A stretch of 7,638 bases of DNA, from the NCBI GenBank assembly GCA_012514855.1, contig JAAYZL010000061.1, forward strand, positions 1 through 7,638, in the 5' to 3' direction. This stretch comes from Clostridiales bacterium (GTDB lineage: Bacteria; Bacillota_A; Clostridia; Christensenellales; Aristaeellaceae). Shown here in pieces: positions 5,686 through 7,638 of this stretch. A program made the translations under genes and the position numbers. Under the pieces are notes generated by a model that had not been told where the DNA came from, did no database searches, and worked only from the letters and a program-made list of their open reading frames with translations. Position 1 is the first letter of the stretch; the number at the start of each line of letters is the position of its first letter.

Positions 5686-6921
5686 ATGCAGCCGAAGCCG
5701 GTCGCGGTGCGCCGCGAGAGCTACGAGGGCCGCGGGGCCGACGGGCGGTTTTACCTGGGAAATGCGATCGATCTGCTCGATTCGCTCGTCGAAGAATACC
5801 GGGGGGACGTGAAGCTGATCTACATGGACCCGCCGTTTCTGACCGGCGAGCGCTTCGTCATGCGCGCGCGCGCGGGCGAGGACGACTGGAAAAGCGGCAG
5901 GAGCTCGCTGACGCTGCCCGCGTACGACGACAACCTCGACACGGAATCCTATTACGCTTTGATGCGCCGCGTGCTCGAGGCGTCGAGGGAGCTGCTCCGG
6001 GACGACGGCATGCTGTTTCTGCACTGCGACTTCCGCGCGAGCGCGAGGCTGCGGCTCATTTTGGACGAATTGTTCGGCCCGGACAGCCTGCTCAACGAGA
6101 TCGCGTGGGTCTACCACACCGGCGGCACGGCGAAGAAATACTTCAGCCGCAAGCACGACACGATCCTCTTCTACCGCAAGACGAAGAGCTACGACTTCAA
6201 CATCTCCGCGGTCGTGGCGCCGCCGGCGAAGCCCCGGCAGAACCACATGCGAAAGCACGTCGACCCGGACGGCCGCGTCTACCGCTCGATCCGCTCGAAC
6301 GGCCGGATTTACACGTATTACGACGACGACCCCGTGCCGCCGACCGACGTCTGGGACGATGTCAGCCATCTGCAGCAGCGCGACCCGCAGCGGACCGGCT
6401 ACGACACGCAGAAGCCGCTGGCGCTCTTGGACCGGATCGTGCGCTGCGCGTCGAGGGAGGGCGAGCTCGTGCTCGACCCGTTCGCGGGCTCCGGGACGGC
6501 GCTCGAGGCCGCGAAGCTGCTCGGGCGGAGATTTGTCGGCGTCGACAGGTGTCCGCTCGTGCCGAACATCCTCCGGAGGCGCCTGGACGGCGCGCCGTGG
6601 GAGCTCGTCTATCCCGGGCTTCAAGCCCCGGAGGGGGATTGCCGCATAAGCGTTTTGAGCGGCGTCGGCTTCTACCACGCGCGGCTCGAGGAAATCCCGA
6701 TGCCGTGGGACATGCTCGACAACTGGGCGCTCGGCTACCTCGAGGGCGAGCATTTCCGCGTGCTTCGGCAGTCCGCGCGGTCTAGGAAGCAGCCCGCGCT
6801 GGAAGCGGAGCTCGAGGTTCCGGTGTTCGGCGGCGCGCTCGGGCTCCGGCTCTCGGACGTCCGCGGAAAAAGCCACCACTACGCGCTCGGTGCGAGCGAT
6901 TTTAACAACGCGAATGTATAA
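5686..6921 (+). CDS. Solitary beta-class DNA methyltransferase (N6-adenine or N4-cytosine)
   Basis: This 411-residue protein transfers a methyl group from S-adenosylmethionine to the exocyclic amino group of adenine or cytosine. Motif IV, DPPF, is at 48-51 and the SAM-binding motif I, DPFAGSGT, at 264-271. Motif IV before motif I defines the beta class, shared by Type III Mod subunits and orphan enzymes such as CcrM. TQKP (241-244) lies just ahead of motif I, as in motif X. Target recognition should lie in the variable stretch from about 115 to 235 (WVYHTGGTAKKYFSRKHDT onward). After GRRFVGVD, about 120 residues form a C-terminal part I do not recognise. The start at 5686 has AAAGGGGAGG ending 7 bases upstream and lies after the predicted transcription start, unlike the ATG at 5656. 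No restriction endonuclease is in the window, so it looks like an orphan. Its promoter is divergent from the isomerase operon, and vorD follows after 30 bases. Confidence 0.92.
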   Translation: MQPKPVAVRRESYEGRGADGRFYLGNAIDLLDSLVEEYRGDVKLIYMDPPFLTGERFVMRARAGEDDWKSGRSSLTLPAYDDNLDTESYYALMRRVLEASRELLRDDGMLFLHCDFRASARLRLILDELFGPDSLLNEIAWVYHTGGTAKKYFSRKHDTILFYRKTKSYDFNISAVVAPPAKPRQNHMRKHVDPDGRVYRSIRSNGRIYTYYDDDPVPPTDVWDDVSHLQQRDPQRTGYDTQKPLALLDRIVRCASREGELVLDPFAGSGTALEAAKLLGRRFVGVDRCPLVPNILRRRLDGAPWELVYPGLQAPEGDCRISVLSGVGFYHARLEEIPMPWDMLDNWALGYLEGEHFRVLRQSARSRKQPALEAELEVPVFGGALGLRLSDVRGKSHHYALGASDFNNANV

Positions 6922-6928
6922 TCATTCG
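6911..6928 (+). promoter_or_regulatory. Possible -10 element inside an inverted repeat, upstream of the oxidoreductase genes
   Basis: A perfect TATAAT (6917-6922) is framed by CGAATG (6911-6916) and its reverse complement CATTCG (6923-6928). It overlaps the methyltransferase stop codon (6919-6921). Transcription would start near 6929, 23 bases before the vorD ATG, with GGAGG (6940-6944) inside the leader. No good -35 is seen at 16-18 bases, so activity may need an activator, or the genes may simply be read from the methyltransferase promoter. Confidence 0.4.
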
Positions 6929-6951
6929 TATCAAGTTTTGGAGGACGGCAT

Positions 6952-7161
6952 ATGGGCAAAATTGAATTCGACACCGACGCCTGCAAGGGCTGCGGCCTGT
7001 GCGTGGCGGCGTGCCCGCGCAAGCTCATTCAGCTTTCGCCGCACATCAACAAAAAGGGCTACAACGCGGCCTACTGCGCGGACATCGAACGGTGTACCGC
7101 GTGCGCGATGTGCTACCAGATGTGCCCGGACTGCGTGATCCGCGTGGAGAGGGGTGCGTGA
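6952..7161 (+). CDS. vorD: 2-oxoacid:ferredoxin oxidoreductase, ferredoxin-like (delta) subunit
   Basis: This 69-residue iron-sulfur protein carries two CxxCxxCxxxCP motifs (C11-C21 and C48-C58), each binding a 4Fe-4S cluster. It passes electrons from the thiamine diphosphate site of the oxidoreductase to free ferredoxin. An extra Cys (C42) precedes the second motif. The spacing between motifs and the sequence CPRKLIQLS, with its position directly before the alpha subunit, are typical of the small subunit of KOR/VOR-type enzymes. The ATG at 6952 has GGAGG 7 bases upstream. It is separated by one base from the next gene, so the two are translated together. Whether the full complex uses branched-chain 2-oxoacids (VOR) or 2-oxoglutarate (KOR) depends on subunits to the right of the window; the symbol follows the alpha subunit's resemblance. 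Confidence 0.88.
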   Translation: MGKIEFDTDACKGCGLCVAACPRKLIQLSPHINKKGYNAAYCADIERCTACAMCYQMCPDCVIRVERGA

Positions 7162-7162
7162 G

Positions 7163-7638
7163 ATGAGCCGACAGATGATGAAGGGCAACGAGGCGATCGC
7201 CGAGGCCGCCGTGCAAGCGGGCTGCAGGTTCTTCTTCGGATACCCGATCACGCCCCAGAACGAGATCCCCGAGTACATGAGCCGGCGGCTCGTCGAGGTC
7301 GGCGGCCAATTTGTGCAGGCGGAGAGCGAGGTCGCCGCGATCAACATGGTCTACGGCGCGGCGGGCACCGGCGCCCGGTCGATGACGAGCTCGTCCAGCC
7401 CCGGCATTTCCTTGAAGCAGGAGGGCATCAGCTACATCGCGGGGTCGGAGCTCCCGTGCGTGATCGTCAACATCGTGCGCGGCGGGCCGGGATTGGGCTC
7501 GATACAGCCGGCGCAGTCCGACTACTACCAGGCGACGCGCGGCGGCGGCCACGGCGACTACCGCATGCCCGTCTACGCGCCCGCGTCGGTGCAGGAGGCG
7601 GTCGAATTGACGCAGAGGGCGTTCGACGTGGCCGACAA
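7163..7638 (+). CDS. vorB: 2-oxoacid:ferredoxin oxidoreductase alpha subunit, VorB-like (N-terminal part, runs off the right edge)
   Basis: The first 158 residues are present. The enzyme decarboxylates a 2-oxoacid oxidatively to acyl-CoA and CO2 with ferredoxin as acceptor; in amino acid fermenters VOR acts on the 2-oxoacids of Val, Leu and Ile, and it can run in reverse. Diagnostic segments: [15 protein letters not shown] at the start; [21 protein letters not shown] (23-43), carrying the GYPITP signature of the pyrimidine-domain alpha subunits; [29 protein letters not shown]; and [27 protein letters not shown], characteristic of VorB-annotated proteins. The ATG at 7163 has GAGAGGGG (7146-7153) about 9 bases upstream. 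The gene order of ferredoxin-like subunit then alpha predicts that the thiamine-binding beta subunit and the gamma subunit follow. Confidence 0.9.
   Translation, partial: MSRQMMKGNEAIAEAAVQAGCRFFFGYPITPQNEIPEYMSRRLVEVGGQFVQAESEVAAINMVYGAAGTGARSMTSSSSPGISLKQEGISYIAGSELPCVIVNIVRGGPGLGSIQPAQSDYYQATRGGGHGDYRMPVYAPASVQEAVELTQRAFDVAD

Noticed and set aside
5862..5874. Alternating GC tract within the methyltransferase gene, considered as a phase-variation repeat.
   Set aside because: Only 6.5 dinucleotide units in a very GC-rich gene; most likely composition (Arg-Ala codons) and too short to argue for slippage.
5602..6879. Long open frame on the minus strand (425 codons) opposite the methyltransferase.
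   Set aside because: The composition is shadow-like with no recognisable domain, while the plus-strand frame holds DPPF and DPFAGSGT in the right order.

Overview
The window is a GC-rich (roughly two-thirds G+C by eye), densely packed bacterial segment with strong AAGGAGG-type ribosome binding sites and sigma70-like promoters. Its genes are those of a strict anaerobe: a glycyl radical enzyme with its activase, and the start of a ferredoxin-dependent 2-oxoacid oxidoreductase. Together these suggest a GC-rich anaerobic Firmicute (Clostridia, for example a gut Christensenellales or Oscillospirales relative). The taxon is an inference; no rRNA or other marker gene is present.

Layout. (1) Positions 1-1328, minus strand: an operon of a glycyl radical enzyme (GRE) activase followed, with a 4-base ATGA overlap, by the N-terminal 159 residues of the GRE, which runs off the left edge. 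(2) 1420-2439, plus strand: a LacI-family repressor, divergent from the activase, with a near-consensus promoter. (3) 2461-2489: a terminator hairpin between convergent genes. (4) 2497-5404, minus strand: a two-gene operon of a fucose-isomerase-like sugar isomerase followed by an FGGY sugar kinase, with a clear promoter and a CG-centred palindromic operator (5467-5482) just downstream of the predicted start point. (5) 5686-6921, plus strand: a solitary beta-class DNA methyltransferase with its own promoter. (6) 6952 to the right edge, plus strand: the ferredoxin-like subunit and the start of the alpha subunit of a VOR-type 2-oxoacid:ferredoxin oxidoreductase.

How the parts may work together. 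The isomerase, the kinase and the LacI regulator form a typical sugar-catabolism cassette: aldose to ketose, ketose to ketose phosphate, under repression relieved by a sugar or sugar phosphate. A second copy of the operator motif lies across the lacI stop codon, which suggests a two-operator arrangement. The GRE and activase are divergent from lacI and may process a downstream product of the same sugar, but no operator of this type is visible at their promoter, so that link is only by position. The methyltransferase and the oxidoreductase look like a separate unit.

The best candidate for something undescribed is the pairing of an atypical GRE with an unassigned isomerase/kinase pair. No CRISPR array, insertion sequence, tRNA or rRNA gene was seen.
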